Shown piece after piece: positions 54,128 through 64,000 of a stretch of 64,000 bases of DNA. Numbering within the stretch: the stretch's first letter is position 1; each line of letters begins with the position of its first letter. This stretch comes from Corynebacterium sp. GTDB lineage: Bacteria; Actinomycetota; Actinomycetes; Mycobacteriales; Mycobacteriaceae. The stretch is from the NCBI RefSeq assembly GCF_030532715.1, contig NZ_JAUNKO010000006.1, positions 1 to 64,000 of the forward strand. The letters run 5' to 3'. The notes beneath the pieces are model-generated. The model was not told where the DNA came from. It made no database searches and saw only the letters and a program-made list of their open reading frames with translations. Both the position numbers and the translations under genes were made by a program.

Positions 54128-54733
54128 TTAATTGTCCATGAGGTCAACAGGGAACGTGGAAAACAGGGGGAGCGGGAAGTGCTGTCGCTTCATCACATCG
54201 CCCCACACATCAGCAGGGCCAGGGGCGATCACGTCGGACGGCAACGCGGGCGCCACAAACCAATCCCCGCGGGAGATTTCTTGCTCCAGTTGACCCGGTG
54301 CCCACTCCGCGAAACCAGCGAACAATCGCATCCCCTCGATATGTTCCACAACCTCGTTTGGGTCGGCTCGCAAGTCCACATGCACGAGCCGGTTTGCAAG
54401 TCGCTTAAACACCGCGTGTTGCGTCTCATCCACGCCCAGGCGCGTCACGCCCACCCCGACCGCCGTCTCGGGATGCAAGGGGCCGCCGCTATACAACGCC
54501 TGGGGCTTAGCCACGCAACCAAGCCAATCCGGCAACGCCACCGCCACGGGCACATCCAAACGAGTAGTCAGATTCACGCCGAAAGTGGTGTATTGGCTGT
54601 GCTCCAAGATCAGCACTACGCTGCGCGCGAAGTCCTCTGAGTACATTCCCGGTGCGGCAACGAGCAACATACCGGGTGCCGGATCATTTCGCTCCAACGC
54701 TAAAAACAACCGATCAGCAAAGTAGTTGTCCAC
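54128..54733 (-). CDS. YqgE/AlgH family protein
   Basis: 201 aa. UPF0301 pattern: N-terminal GMLLVAAPGMYSEDFARSVVLILEHS, then LYSGGPLHPETAVGV and FAGFAEWAPGQLEQEISRGDWFV. Conserved in many bacteria, often near pyrimidine or DNA genes; biochemical function unknown. Codirectional with brnF/brnE downstream (2-bp gap) and cca upstream (47-bp gap). Confidence 0.93.
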   Translation of the reverse strand: MDNYFADRLFLALERNDPAPGMLLVAAPGMYSEDFARSVVLILEHSQYTTFGVNLTTRLDVPVAVALPDWLGCVAKPQALYSGGPLHPETAVGVGVTRLGVDETQHAVFKRLANRLVHVDLRADPNEVVEHIEGMRLFAGFAEWAPGQLEQEISRGDWFVAPALPSDVIAPGPADVWGDVMKRQHFPLPLFSTFPVDLMDN

Positions 54734-54780
54734 GGCGATTCCTTATCCTCTATCTCTGAGACGACACCCATACTGCCACA

Positions 54781-56202
54781 TCATTGCTGCTCAGCCCACC
54801 ACTGGCGCAGCGCTGAAACCGCTTCCTCGCGGGGGAGCGGACCGCATTCCAAACGCAACTCCTTGAGGAATTTCCACGCACGGCCTACCTCAGGGCCTGG
54901 CTGTAAACCCAGCAACTCCATAATTTCGTTACCATCAAGATCAGGGCGCACCTTCGCGAGGTCTTCCTGCGCCGCCAAATCCTCAATGCGAGCCTCAAGA
55001 TGGTCACATGTACGCTGCAGCCGTTGCGCCTTGCGTTGGTTTCGTGTGGTGCAATCCGCACGCACAAGTTTCAGCAGGCGCGGTAACAGCGGGCCAGCAT
55101 CAGTGACATAGCGCCGCACTGCGGAATCGGTCCATTGGCCGTCGCCGAAACCATGGAACCGCATATGCAGGTACACCAGCTGACTTACGTCTTGCACCAT
55201 TTGTTTGGAGTATTTCAACGTACGCATACGCTTGCGCACAAGTTTCGCTCCGACGACCTCATGGTGGTAAAACGTCACCCCACCCTGCGGCTTGAACGCT
55301 CGCGTCGCGGGTTTGCCGCAATCGTGCAAAAAGGCCGCCCAGCGCAACACAAGGTCGGCCCCATCTTCTTCCTGGGCCATCGCCTGCCGCAACACTTGCA
55401 TCGAATGGGCGTACACATCTTTGTGCTGCATGTGCTCGTCTTGCGTGAGCTTCATGCCGGGAATTTCAGGGAAGATATGATCCGCGATCCCGGTATTGAC
55501 CATAAGATTGAACCCCGCCCACGGCGCCGCACCGAGCATGAGTTTATCTAGCTCAGCGCGTACACGTTCCACCGTAATGCGAGAGATTTGGTCGGCCATT
55601 TCCGTCATGGCTTCCTGCACGCGATCCACCACCCCGAATCCCAATTGGGAGACAAAGCGGGCAGCACGCAGCATGCGCAACGGGTCGTCATGAAACGAGC
55701 GCTGCGGGATGTCCGGGGTATCCAGGCGTTTCGCTTGAAGGTCCGAAAAACCTCCGGTGGGATCGTGGAACACAAACTCGCCATTGGGGGCAATTTCCAC
55801 CGCCATCGCGTTCACTTTGAAGTCACGCCGGACAAGGTCTCCTTCTAAGGTATCTCCAAACGTGACCACAGGATTGCGTGATTCGCCGTCGTATATATCG
55901 GAGCGAAACGTGGTGATCTCCACCTGATGCCCCGCATATTCTGCGGACACCGTCCCAAATTCAATGCCGGTATCCCAGACAGTATCGGCGTACGCGTCGA
56001 GGATTTCGCGGATCACCTCTGGGCGGGCGGGCGTCGTAAAATCAAGATCGTGGCCGAGCTCACCGAGGAACGCGTCGCGCACTGAACCCCCCACCAGATA
56101 TATAGGGTAGCCTCGCTCGGCGAACAGTTTGGCGAGGGGCTTCAGTACATTGCTAACAGCTTCAAGCTCGTTGAGCTGGAGTTCCAGTTTTGTCACGGAC
56201 AT
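54781..56202 (-). CDS. cca: CCA-adding tRNA nucleotidyltransferase with HD domain
   Basis: 473 aa. Class II nucleotidyltransferase motif [20 protein letters not shown] (about 39-58, catalytic DLD), the [10 protein letters not shown] motif, and an HD-like segment [12 protein letters not shown] (about 290). It adds or repairs the 3' CCA end of tRNAs. ATG 56202 gives the usual N-terminus; the longer frame to 56310 overlaps the divergent NUDIX gene. Matches M. tuberculosis pcnA (Rv3907c) in position. Confidence 0.94.
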   Translation of the reverse strand: MSVTKLELQLNELEAVSNVLKPLAKLFAERGYPIYLVGGSVRDAFLGELGHDLDFTTPARPEVIREILDAYADTVWDTGIEFGTVSAEYAGHQVEITTFRSDIYDGESRNPVVTFGDTLEGDLVRRDFKVNAMAVEIAPNGEFVFHDPTGGFSDLQAKRLDTPDIPQRSFHDDPLRMLRAARFVSQLGFGVVDRVQEAMTEMADQISRITVERVRAELDKLMLGAAPWAGFNLMVNTGIADHIFPEIPGMKLTQDEHMQHKDVYAHSMQVLRQAMAQEEDGADLVLRWAAFLHDCGKPATRAFKPQGGVTFYHHEVVGAKLVRKRMRTLKYSKQMVQDVSQLVYLHMRFHGFGDGQWTDSAVRRYVTDAGPLLPRLLKLVRADCTTRNQRKAQRLQRTCDHLEARIEDLAAQEDLAKVRPDLDGNEIMELLGLQPGPEVGRAWKFLKELRLECGPLPREEAVSALRQWWAEQQ

Positions 56203-56235
56203 GAGTCTACTCGGTGGTTTGATACGATCAGGAAG

Positions 56236-56868
56236 ATGAACGAGAAGGAACGTCAGCAGGACGGAGCTCAGGGTAGGCGCCGTCGCCGTCGGAAGCGTCC
56301 GACACAGCAACGACGTCGTTCTCCCCAGTCGCGCGGACGCAAAGCCCAGCGCCGTGCGCCGCGCATGCGCACCACCGACGAAACCTCCGCTGGCGGGCTC
56401 GTCGTGTCCGGGCTCGCCGAAGCCGTACAGCCAGACGGTGAGGTTGATCTCAGCCGCATTTATGTTGCCCTCATCGGTCGTCTAGATAGGCGCGGCCGTC
56501 TTCTGTGGTCGATGCCGAAGGGGCATGTGGAACCGGGCGAAGGCCGCGACTCCACCGCCGAGCGTGAAGTATGGGAAGAAACCGGGGTTCACGGGCAGGT
56601 GTTCGCCGAGCTCGGGGTGATTGATTATTGGTTTGTCTCTGACGGCGTCCGCATCCATAAAACTGTGCACCATCATTTGCTGCGCTACTTAGACGGTGAC
56701 CTGAATGACGAAGACCCGGAAGTTACCGAGGTTGCTTGGATCCCCGTGAGCGAACTCATCGAACGCTTGGCCTACGCGGACGAACGGAAACTTGCGCGTC
56801 GCGCACACAATCTGCTGCCGGACTTGGCGCGCAAGGAACACGCAGAAGGAAGGATGACCCCACAGTGA
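56236..56868 (+). CDS. NUDIX hydrolase (MutT4-like)
   Basis: 210 aa. Residues 1-45 are extremely Arg/Lys-rich, which may bind nucleic acid. NUDIX box G96[22 protein letters not shown]118 is complete. Position next to cca and before DUF6049/murJ matches M. tuberculosis mutT4 (Rv3908). Substrate not determinable here. Its stop overlaps the GTG of the next gene. Confidence 0.92.
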   Translation: MNEKERQQDGAQGRRRRRRKRPTQQRRRSPQSRGRKAQRRAPRMRTTDETSAGGLVVSGLAEAVQPDGEVDLSRIYVALIGRLDRRGRLLWSMPKGHVEPGEGRDSTAEREVWEETGVHGQVFAELGVIDYWFVSDGVRIHKTVHHHLLRYLDGDLNDEDPEVTEVAWIPVSELIERLAYADERKLARRAHNLLPDLARKEHAEGRMTPQ

Positions 56869-59213
56869 GACGCTGGATTCCACTGTGTTGTGCGGCACCG
56901 TTGCTGGCGTATCCACTCACCGCAGGCGCGCTGCCGGTGCCGACCGCCCCGGAGGACCCCGCCGTTGCCAGCCAGTGGGCGCAACCGAAACTTCGGTCCA
57001 CGGACGCTGCAGCGAGCGTGCAGGTAGACATTATCGAGGCGACCGTCATTGGCAGCGATGTTCGAATCCATGCGTCGCTGACCAATAGTGCTACCGAGCG
57101 CGCCGACGATTTGTCTGTTCGTATCCAGCGCGCCGCCCCGGTACGCAGCGTCACGGAAGCCCGCAAACTGCTGTCCGAACCGGAGTCCAATTACAACGTA
57201 CGCGCCGGCGATTTCCGCGAGCTGTCATTTTCGCTTGCTCCTGGCGAGAGCAAGGAAGAAACGTGGACGATCCCGCTGACGGATTTGCAGCTTTCGGAAC
57301 CGGGCACCTATCCACTGCTGGTGAATCTCAACGGACATGTGGGCAACACCCAGGTTTCGTACCTACATTCCAGCCGCGTGTTGTTGACCGTACCTGCCGA
57401 AGAAGAGGCTATCGACGCCGCGCCGGGGCTCACCTTGCTATGGCCGATCAGCGCGGATACTGGTCTCGTTGCCGGAGAAACGGGAGAGGCCCCCGGTGCG
57501 CCACCGTTGATTCTCAGCGACGAGCGGCTCGCCGGCGAACTCATCGACGGCGGCCGGTTAGACCAATTGATCGACGATGCAATGAGCGCCACCACGAATC
57601 CGAACAACAACGGATTACGTGAATCAATGTGCCTCGCCTTGGACCCCGAACTGGTGTCCGTAGTAGATCGAATGAGTAAAGGCTATTCGGTGGGGGCCTC
57701 GCGTCCGAGCCCAGTAGCGCAGAAGAAACGGCTGCGGGATAGTTGGACCTCGGATTCAGACACCAACCTCACGCCAGGCACCGCACAGCTGGTGGCGGGG
57801 GAGTGGATTGCTAAAGTACGCACCCTCGCGTCGAGCGGTTGCACGGTGGCCTTGCCGTGGTCGGACACAGATTTGGACGCCGTGGCGCGCACCGGCAACC
57901 AGTGGCTCATGCGCGAGGCTATCGCCCGCGGCCCCGAGGTGTTAGACAGCATCCTCGGCGTGGAGGTGGAGCGCAACATTGTCATCCCCGGATCTGGCTA
58001 CGTAACACACCCGAGTTCGCTACTGTATGCGACAACTTCCGACCCTTCGGAAGCGTGGGAACAACAGCAACCTACGGAGCCTACGCAGCCGGTGCCAGAG
58101 ACCTCGTTAAGCGACCCGCACCTACCTCACCCGATTCCGAGCTTGCCGCCCTCCGAAAAACAGGTGCACGTGCTGGTGGCGGACAATTCCTTACCTCCGG
58201 ACGCGCCGGGGGTGGCGGCGGTACCGTACCAGGCAGACCTCGCCGCAACCCTTTCCGAAGTGGGCGATAGGCCGCTCACCTTGGGGTTTAGTGAGGAACC
58301 CTACCGCTACAACCACGTGGCCGATGGGGAACATGCGCGCAGTGCGATAGCCGCGGCGTCGATACGCTTGGCGCTGGAGCAACAGCAGGCGGTACTCGCG
58401 GTGCCGCCGTCCACCCTCGCCTCCCCAACAGCGGGTGCGGCGCTTCTCGACGCCGCCGCCTCAGCGTTGCGGGAAGGCGCGGCGAAACCCCAAAGCCTTC
58501 GCAAATACATTGAGAACACGGAAGCGAATACGGGTGAGGGAGTACCGTATTCGGATCCCGGCGCGCCGACCGACACCGAAATTTTGCGGGGTACCCAACA
58601 GGCGAACTACATCGACGATTTAACGGGCCTCATGGTCAACGACCCGATGATCGCCATGAGCCGCTATGACTTTACAACCCCGCTGCGGCGCGACATCCTA
58701 CGCGCGCTGGCCGCCACCACGCGCCGCGAGTCCAGGAACTACCTCGCGGCAGCGGCGCAAGCGGACCTTACGCTCAACGGCAACCGAGACATGCTGCAAG
58801 AACTGCGGGCCTCGGTGTCGTTGCTGCCGCCAGGCAATGTGTACACCCGAACCTCGGAATCCTCCCCGCTGCTGATTGTGGCGCGCAACGGGCTACCACT
58901 ACCAGTGGTTGCGACGATTCAATACACCGGCGACGGCACCATTTTCGTCCCGGAGTCGCTCCGCATCCCGGCGAAAGGTTCCATTACTACCCAAATGACG
59001 GCGGACCTTGGTTCCCCGCGGGAACGGGCGGACCTCACCGTGTGGTTAGCCAGTGCCGATAGCGCGGCAATTAGCAACCCCGTGGAAATCAGCGTGCAAA
59101 CCCGCTCTGGGTTCACTAGCGTGAGCGGTTTGGTTGCGGCGGCGGGGCTAGCAATCGCGTTGGCGGCGCGCATCGTTTTACGCAACCGTCGAAAGTGGCG
59201 ACGCACCTCATAA
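56865..59213 (+). CDS. DUF6049 family exported/membrane protein
   Basis: 782 aa from GTG 56865, which overlaps the NUDIX stop (GTGA). Signal peptide at the N-terminus ([21 protein letters not shown]), a large extracytoplasmic part and one C-terminal membrane helix with basic anchor ([20 protein letters not shown]). Positional equivalent of M. tuberculosis Rv3909. Conserved between mutT4 and murJ, so an envelope-biogenesis role is likely; the reaction is unknown. A Pro-rich stretch lies at about residues 395-430. Confidence 0.9.
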   Translation: MRRWIPLCCAAPLLAYPLTAGALPVPTAPEDPAVASQWAQPKLRSTDAAASVQVDIIEATVIGSDVRIHASLTNSATERADDLSVRIQRAAPVRSVTEARKLLSEPESNYNVRAGDFRELSFSLAPGESKEETWTIPLTDLQLSEPGTYPLLVNLNGHVGNTQVSYLHSSRVLLTVPAEEEAIDAAPGLTLLWPISADTGLVAGETGEAPGAPPLILSDERLAGELIDGGRLDQLIDDAMSATTNPNNNGLRESMCLALDPELVSVVDRMSKGYSVGASRPSPVAQKKRLRDSWTSDSDTNLTPGTAQLVAGEWIAKVRTLASSGCTVALPWSDTDLDAVARTGNQWLMREAIARGPEVLDSILGVEVERNIVIPGSGYVTHPSSLLYATTSDPSEAWEQQQPTEPTQPVPETSLSDPHLPHPIPSLPPSEKQVHVLVADNSLPPDAPGVAAVPYQADLAATLSEVGDRPLTLGFSEEPYRYNHVADGEHARSAIAAASIRLALEQQQAVLAVPPSTLASPTAGAALLDAAASALREGAAKPQSLRKYIENTEANTGEGVPYSDPGAPTDTEILRGTQQANYIDDLTGLMVNDPMIAMSRYDFTTPLRRDILRALAATTRRESRNYLAAAAQADLTLNGNRDMLQELRASVSLLPPGNVYTRTSESSPLLIVARNGLPLPVVATIQYTGDGTIFVPESLRIPAKGSITTQMTADLGSPRERADLTVWLASADSAAISNPVEISVQTRSGFTSVSGLVAAAGLAIALAARIVLRNRRKWRRTS

Positions 59214-59261
59214 TGTGCGGGATAATGTGCAAGTCGCCGCGCGATCACTCACAATGGTGGG

Positions 59262-61733
59262 GTGAACCAGAACGAATCCTGGCGACGTAGCCGCATTATT
59301 GCCCCGGCTCCACCAGCACCTGCCGTGAAACCAAAGCCGCAGGTGATTGAAGCGATCGATGAGGTGGAAGAAAATTCCGACGGCGATGTGGTGCGGTCGA
59401 CCGGCTCAATGGCTATTGCCACCCTGTGCAGCCGTATCACAGGTTTCCTCCGCACCGTTGCCATTAGCTCTACACTGGGCGCGGCGGTTGCCTCAGCATT
59501 TAACGCAGCGAACACACTTCCAAACTTGATTACGGAGATCGTGTTAGGCGCCGTGCTCACCTCCTTGGTTGTTCCGGTGCTTGTTCGAGCTGAAAAGGAA
59601 GACGAGGATCGCGGCGCCTTCTTTATCCGGAGGCTGTTCACGCTCTCCTTCACGCTGCTGCTCGTAGTCACGGCAATTTCACTGCTCACGGCCCCGCTCA
59701 TTACCACCCTGCAGCTGGGGTCAAAAGGGCAAGTCAACTTGAGCCAGGCAACGTCGATCGCGTACCTGGTGCTACCTCAGATCCTGTTTTACGGCATTTT
59801 CTCCCTGTTTACGGCCGTGCTCAACACCAAGGGGGTATTCCGGCCGGGCGCATGGGCGCCGGTGATCAACAACGTCATCTGCTTGGCGGTGTTTGGGGCG
59901 TACTGGATTGTGCCCGGCAAGTTGGACCCGGACCAGCCAGTAAGCATCACCAACCCGCATATTTTGCTCTTGGGGTTGGGTACCACGCTTGGCGTGGTGG
60001 TACAGGCACTGATCATGTTGCCTGCAATGCGCCGAGTGGGCATCAGCCTGAAGCCGTTGTGGGGAATTGATGAGCGCCTGAAGCAATTTGGCGGCATGGC
60101 GTTGGCCATCGTGGTGTATGTGGCAATTTCACAGGCAGGCTGGATTATTGCCACCCGTATCGCTTCCTTTAGCGATGCAGCCGCGATCACCATCTACCAA
60201 GCGGCGTGGCTGCTCTTGCAGGTGCCCTATGGCGTCATCGGCGTGACATTGCTGACGGCAATCATGCCGCGGTTGAGCCGCAACGCCGCCGATGGCGACA
60301 ACGAGGCCGTGGTGTACGACCTCAAGGTGGCCACCAAGCTCACGTTGATGGCCCTCTTGCCGATCATCGTGTTCTTCACCGCGTTTGGACGGCAGATCGC
60401 GCACGCACTCTTTGCGCACGGTCAGTTCGACTCCACCTCGGCGGACTTTTTGGGAGATACGCTCAGCTATTCGGCCTTCACCCTGATCCCGTATGCGCTG
60501 GTATTGCTGCATTTGCGTGTCTTCTACGCCCGGGAGGAAGCATGGACACCGACGTTTATTATCGCGGGCATTACCGGCACGAAGGTAGTACTGAGTTATC
60601 TTTCGATCTATGTGGCGTCGACGCCGAGCCACGTGGTGATTCTGCTCGGCGCAGCCAACGGGTGCGGTTTTATTTCGGGCGCTGTAATCGGTAGCTTCCT
60701 GCTGCGTCGCAAGCTCGGACCACTCGGCACGAGGGAAGTGCTACGGACGTCGCTGTGGGCTATCGGATCCGCACTCATTGGCGCATTGTTCGCTTGGTGT
60801 GTGGATTACGGAATTTCCCTGGTGACCACCCCGACGAGCCTGTGGTTCTTTGTGCGTGTTGCGGTCAGCGGCGTCGTGTTCTTGGCGGTAACCGGCGTAG
60901 TCCTATCGCGTTCTGGATTGGATGAGCTGAGTTCTCTAGGTGCGATTATCAACCGCATTCCGGGTTTGCGCACCACCTCAGTGGAGGCCACGCAATTGCT
61001 GGCACTGGATTCGTTGAGCGCCACCCCAGGCCCCATGTCCGGCGGTCTGGTACACGGCCCGCGCCTCATGGCAGGCGCATTGGTGCTGGGTGGGCGATTC
61101 CGCTTGCTGGCCTCACATGGGGAATCAAACGGGGCGCGCTTCTGGCACGCACGACAACAAGACGGTGACCGTGAAGTAGCGCTTGTGTTTGTGGAGGACC
61201 CAGACCACGAGATCGCACGGCGCACGGTGGAACTTGGTAACCAAAAGCTGGACGGAGTCGCGCCTATTACGGAGGTATTTACGGACCAATCCACCTGTGT
61301 TGTGGTGGCCGAATGGGTGCCCGGTGTGGGATGGACCAGCATTCAGGAAGCCAGCCCACGGGCCGCCGCGCACGCGCTTAAGAGCTTGGCTACTGCGCAA
61401 CGTCCATTGGGTATTGATAGCCCGAAACGCCTGCGCATTACCAGCGAAGGCAAGGCCATACTGGCGTTCCCTGCAGTGGTTTCTACTGGCCCAGACCAAC
61501 TAGACAGTGCGCTGCATTCCATCGTGGAAACCGAGAAGTCTGTCCACGAGCTCTTGCAGCTGACCAATGATCACAGCACAATTCACACGGTTGCAGAGCG
61601 CACGCCGATGCCGGAAGATCAGGCCGGATTCGGCGATGGATATTCGCGTGTCATGACGATTGTGATTGCAGTAGCTACCGTGCTTGTGGTGTCTATTACC
61701 GCCGTTGCAACAATGGTGTTGTTCGGCCCGTAG
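59262..61733 (+). CDS. murJ: lipid II flippase MurJ with C-terminal pseudokinase-like region
   Basis: 823 aa, GTG start. Residues about 45-560 form the 14-helix MOP-family MurJ core that flips lipid II. Residues about 600-770 look like a reduced kinase fold: a glycine-loop-like segment (GGRFRLLASHGESNGARFWHA) and a VVVAEWVPG hinge, but no HRD or DFG motif. A final membrane helix (about 797-820) ends the protein. M. tuberculosis MviN has in addition an extracellular carbohydrate-binding-like domain, absent here. The pseudokinase in mycobacteria recruits FhaA when phosphorylated. Confidence 0.92.
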   Translation: MNQNESWRRSRIIAPAPPAPAVKPKPQVIEAIDEVEENSDGDVVRSTGSMAIATLCSRITGFLRTVAISSTLGAAVASAFNAANTLPNLITEIVLGAVLTSLVVPVLVRAEKEDEDRGAFFIRRLFTLSFTLLLVVTAISLLTAPLITTLQLGSKGQVNLSQATSIAYLVLPQILFYGIFSLFTAVLNTKGVFRPGAWAPVINNVICLAVFGAYWIVPGKLDPDQPVSITNPHILLLGLGTTLGVVVQALIMLPAMRRVGISLKPLWGIDERLKQFGGMALAIVVYVAISQAGWIIATRIASFSDAAAITIYQAAWLLLQVPYGVIGVTLLTAIMPRLSRNAADGDNEAVVYDLKVATKLTLMALLPIIVFFTAFGRQIAHALFAHGQFDSTSADFLGDTLSYSAFTLIPYALVLLHLRVFYAREEAWTPTFIIAGITGTKVVLSYLSIYVASTPSHVVILLGAANGCGFISGAVIGSFLLRRKLGPLGTREVLRTSLWAIGSALIGALFAWCVDYGISLVTTPTSLWFFVRVAVSGVVFLAVTGVVLSRSGLDELSSLGAIINRIPGLRTTSVEATQLLALDSLSATPGPMSGGLVHGPRLMAGALVLGGRFRLLASHGESNGARFWHARQQDGDREVALVFVEDPDHEIARRTVELGNQKLDGVAPITEVFTDQSTCVVVAEWVPGVGWTSIQEASPRAAAHALKSLATAQRPLGIDSPKRLRITSEGKAILAFPAVVSTGPDQLDSALHSIVETEKSVHELLQLTNDHSTIHTVAERTPMPEDQAGFGDGYSRVMTIVIAVATVLVVSITAVATMVLFGP

Positions 61734-61764
61734 CTGGGCCGCAACAGCGCCCCCAAAAGAAGGA

Positions 61765-61810
61765 ACAGCTCGAAGTTTTTGGCATCCAGCCTAGAACTCG
61801 AGCTGTTTTT
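61765..61810 (+). terminator. rho-independent terminator after murJ
   Basis: ACAGCTCGA (61765-61773) pairs with TCGAGCTGT (61798-61806), followed by TTTTT. A few further pairs extend it around a bulge. Confidence 0.75.
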
Positions 61811-61893
61811 CTCGAATAATGGTGGTGTTCGGCAGGGGATAAAAGGTCGGGCACATCATTATCGGGAACAATCGGGGACTCTTTGGGGGACCG

Positions 61894-62430
61894 TTGAAAA
61901 CAAATGAAGCAACGTTAATTCGAGATTATTTGGCGGGGGATGAGCAAGCGTTCCGCACGCTGGTGGAAGGACACACCAAAAAGTTGCTTTGCGTGGCTTC
62001 CCAGCATGCCCCGCAGCACGTTGATCCACAAGATATTGTGCAAGTAGCGTTGTGGAAGGCTTCGAGGAAGTTGGGATCTTTCCGCCAGGAATGTTCACTA
62101 AGTACGTGGTTGTACCGGCTGGTTGTCAATACTGCGTATGACTTCGCGCGGCGGCAGCCGCCGGCAACATGTTTATGCCTTGACAATGTTGAAGATCAAG
62201 CGGTTGAGCAAGATATTGAGCTCGGTATCGAGCTGAATCAGGCGTTGTCGTGTTTGCCAGTAGAGCAGCGTGAGGCGTTGCTTTTGGTGGATATCGCCGG
62301 CACCACGATCGAACGTGTGGCTCAACGCCAAGGGGTGCGTCCAGGGACCGTGAAATCGCGCCGAGCCAGAGCTCGAAAAACCCTACGTGAGCGGTTGAGA
62401 GGGGAATACCAACCCGCAGTGCAACGTTAG
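61894..62430 (+). CDS. sigM: ECF sigma factor SigM
   Basis: 178 aa from TTG 61894 (GGGGGA upstream). Sigma region 2 (about 10-80, [17 protein letters not shown]) and region 4 (about 115-170, [24 protein letters not shown]). Five cysteines are spread through it, which is unusual and would suit direct redox control. It precedes trxB-trxA; in M. tuberculosis the anti-sigma gene rsmA lies in between, but here only 40 bp separate sigM and trxB, so no anti-sigma is encoded. A GGGAAC (61864-61869) upstream may be part of an autoregulated promoter. Confidence 0.93.
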   Translation: MKTNEATLIRDYLAGDEQAFRTLVEGHTKKLLCVASQHAPQHVDPQDIVQVALWKASRKLGSFRQECSLSTWLYRLVVNTAYDFARRQPPATCLCLDNVEDQAVEQDIELGIELNQALSCLPVEQREALLLVDIAGTTIERVAQRQGVRPGTVKSRRARARKTLRERLRGEYQPAVQR

Positions 62431-62470
62431 ATTTTTTAGACACTTTTCTCAATGGACAAGGAAGTATGCG

Positions 62471-63388
62471 TTGACTGTTCATGACGTTGCAATCATTGGT
62501 TCTGGCCCCGCTGGCTACACGGCGGCTATCTACGCGGCACGCGCCGAGCTCAAGCCGATCGTCTTTGAAGGCTATGAGTACGGCGGTTCGTTGATGACCA
62601 CCACCGAAGTGGAGAATTACCCAGGTTTCCCCGAGGGGATCATGGGGCCCGAATTGATGGAACATATGCGCACTCAAGCTGAGCGCTTTGGCGCGGATTT
62701 GCGCATGGAGCTTGTAGACCGCGTTGAGCTGAACGGCAAGATCAAGACCATCTGGGTTGGCGAAGAAAAGTTCGAAGCCCGTGCGGTGATTTTGGCTATG
62801 GGTTCTGCGCCCCGCTACTTACATGTTCCTGGTGAACAAGAACTGCTCGGCCGTGGCGTTTCGGCTTGCGCGACCTGCGATGGGTTCTTCTTCCGCGATG
62901 AGAATATCGCGGTGATTGGCGGCGGGGATTCCGCGATGGAGGAGGCGCTGTTTTTAACGCGCTTTGCCAAGTCCGTGACAGTTGTGCACCGTCGTGAGGA
63001 GTTCCGCGCGAGCCGCATCATGTTGGAGAGGGCGCGCGCCAACGACAAGATTCGCTTTGTCACCAATGCTGTGGTGACGCGCGTGGTCGGCGATTCGAAG
63101 GTGACCGGCTTGGAGTTGGACGTGGCTGGAAAACCGGAGACGCTGGAGGTTGCTGCGATGTTCGTCGCTATTGGCGCCGACCCGCGATCCGAACTAGTAC
63201 GCGACTCCGTAAAGGTAAACGACGCCGGGTATGTTGAGGTGGCGCATCCGTCCACTCGAACAAATCTTCCGGGCGTTTTTGCGGTTGGCGATCTTGTGGA
63301 TAACCACTACAAACAAGCCATTACGGCGGCCGGTTCCGGTTGCCGGGCCGCGATTGATGCTGAACACTTTCTTGCCACTGAGGAGTAA
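62471..63388 (+). CDS. trxB: thioredoxin reductase
   Basis: 305 aa, TTG start at 62471 with AAGGAAG about eight bases upstream. FAD motif [16 protein letters not shown] (about 10-25), redox-active C133-A-T-C136, NADPH motif [10 protein letters not shown]. Reduces thioredoxin with NADPH. Cotranscribed with trxA, which starts four bases after its stop, and probably with sigM. Confidence 0.97.
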   Translation: MTVHDVAIIGSGPAGYTAAIYAARAELKPIVFEGYEYGGSLMTTTEVENYPGFPEGIMGPELMEHMRTQAERFGADLRMELVDRVELNGKIKTIWVGEEKFEARAVILAMGSAPRYLHVPGEQELLGRGVSACATCDGFFFRDENIAVIGGGDSAMEEALFLTRFAKSVTVVHRREEFRASRIMLERARANDKIRFVTNAVVTRVVGDSKVTGLELDVAGKPETLEVAAMFVAIGADPRSELVRDSVKVNDAGYVEVAHPSTRTNLPGVFAVGDLVDNHYKQAITAAGSGCRAAIDAEHFLATEE

Positions 63389-63392
63389 CCCC

Positions 63393-63716
63393 ATGTCCAA
63401 TGTGATAAATGTCACTGCAAATTCGTTCCGTTCGACCGTTATCGAATCGGAAAAACCCGTGCTCGTTGACTTCTGGGCCGAGTGGTGCGGACCGTGCAAA
63501 AAGCTGGCTCCCGTACTGGAGGAAGTAGCCGACGAGCTGCATGATCGCGCACTTGTCACCAAGGTGGATATTCAAACGGAGCGGTCACTTGCGGCTATGT
63601 TCCAAATTCTTTCCATCCCCACATTGCTCGTGTTCAAAAACGGCGAAAAAGTCGCGGAAATGGTTGGCGTACAGTCTAAATCTGCGCTTGTGGCGAAGCT
63701 AGAGTCCGTTATGTAG
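63393..63716 (+). CDS. trxA: thioredoxin (copy 2)
   Basis: 107 aa, canonical size; active site WCGPC (C32, C35), cis-Pro in SIPTLLVF. ATG 63393 has GAGGAG in front. Partner of the TrxB just upstream; corresponds to mycobacterial trxC (Rv3914). Confidence 0.96.
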   Translation: MSNVINVTANSFRSTVIESEKPVLVDFWAEWCGPCKKLAPVLEEVADELHDRALVTKVDIQTERSLAAMFQILSIPTLLVFKNGEKVAEMVGVQSKSALVAKLESVM

Positions 63717-63762
63717 CTGGTATCGTAGCCCCCAGTGTGCATGGCAGGAAGAAAGGAGCACC

Positions 63763-64000
63763 GTGACAGAGGTTTTCAAGGTTGGTGATGAAAACCCCCG
63801 CATCGCTGAAGTTCGTGCAGCCCTCGCGAGGTTGGGCTTCATCGATGAATTCAAAGCTGACGCGTCTAGTGTCTGCGACAGGGAATACACTGTGTTCGAT
63901 GCTCACCTGTCTGAGGCGCTCCGAGCTTTCCAGCAAAGCCGTGGGCTTATCGCTGATGGACAAATTCGGGACGCCACGCTGCGCACATTGCAGGAGGCTT
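63763..64000 (+). CDS. cwlM: CwlM-like peptidoglycan amidase-family protein (5' part only)
   Basis: GTG 63763 with AAAGGAG upstream; about 79 codons before the window ends. The visible residues form a PG_binding_1-type peptidoglycan-binding domain (VGDENPRIAEVRAALARLGF...HLSEALRAFQQSRGLIADGQI). Position after trxA matches CwlM (Rv3915), which in actinobacteria regulates MurA. The catalytic-type amidase domain lies outside the window. Confidence 0.88.
   Translation, partial: MTEVFKVGDENPRIAEVRAALARLGFIDEFKADASSVCDREYTVFDAHLSEALRAFQQSRGLIADGQIRDATLRTLQEA

Noticed and set aside
62466..62474. Start-stop mini-frame ATGCGTTGA overlapping the trxB TTG start
   Set aside because: Two codons only and no second line of evidence; probably chance.

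Overview
The window is a 64 kb piece of a Corynebacterium chromosome. I place it at genus level with good confidence and do not name a species. The reasons are: the order cca / NUDIX / DUF6049 / murJ with pseudokinase tail / sigM / trxB / trxA / cwlM, and the block ponA / DUF5318 / GT87 / rpsF-ssb-rplI / dnaB, are both actinobacterial origin-proximal blocks also found around the ends of the Mycobacterium tuberculosis map; rpsR is missing between ssb and rplI; TrpC and TrpF are fused; a brnFE-type exporter and a MksF-MksE-MksB operon are present; and consensus ParB sites cluster around trp. Many starts are GTG or TTG. I see no insertion sequence, CRISPR array, tRNA or prophage.

Layout. 1-150: leader of an rRNA operon leaving the window leftwards, just after a YtrA-type GntR regulator. 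0.9-3.6 kb: NYN-domain protein, PspA, thioredoxin. 3.7-7.4 kb: copper genes copZ-copA and an MFS exporter. 7.4-13.6 kb: dnaB, a secreted acidic protein convergent with a two-component system, a cluster of five DnaA boxes, and rplI-ssb-rpsF. 13.7-18 kb: cell-envelope block (small membrane protein, GT87 mannosyltransferase-like protein, class A PBP, DUF5318). 18.3-24 kb: MarR regulator, UspA, SDR, sialidase-like protein, probable haem monooxygenase, TrhO and a siderophore-interacting protein, two of them with DtxR-like boxes. 24-29.8 kb: SMC-like MksBEF (Wadjet JetABC-type) operon without its usual nuclease subunit MksG/JetD. 30-42.4 kb: DUF1846, Nei2, VanZ-like, DUF2752, two dispanins, leuS, a dicarboxylate symporter, an SdpI-like protein with a Cys-rich tail, a NUDIX hydrolase, and two defence-island leftovers (an orphan AbiEi-like protein and a truncated COG2865 protein). 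43-51 kb: attenuated trp operon in the order trpL-trpB(copy 1)-E-G-D-CF-B(copy 2)-A. 51.4-56.2 kb: Rieske lipoprotein, BASS transporter, unknown protein, azlDC/brnEF, yqgE, cca. 56.2-64 kb: NUDIX, DUF6049, murJ, sigM, trxB, trxA and the start of cwlM.

How it fits together. Three layers of chromosome biology share this segment: eight parS-type sites between 42.9 and 54.1 kb (one inside trpCF, one inside the trp terminator, one inside the first codons of azlC), an MksBEF condensin-like operon, and a DnaA-box cluster far from any dnaA gene. Around them are envelope synthesis (PonA, GT87, MurJ, CwlM), thiol-redox control (SigM, TrxB, TrxA and a second thioredoxin), copper export and iron/haem handling. 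The most noteworthy signals are the MksG-less MksBEF operon, the DnaA-box cluster, the parS sites that double as coding or terminator sequence, and the divergent first trpB copy.
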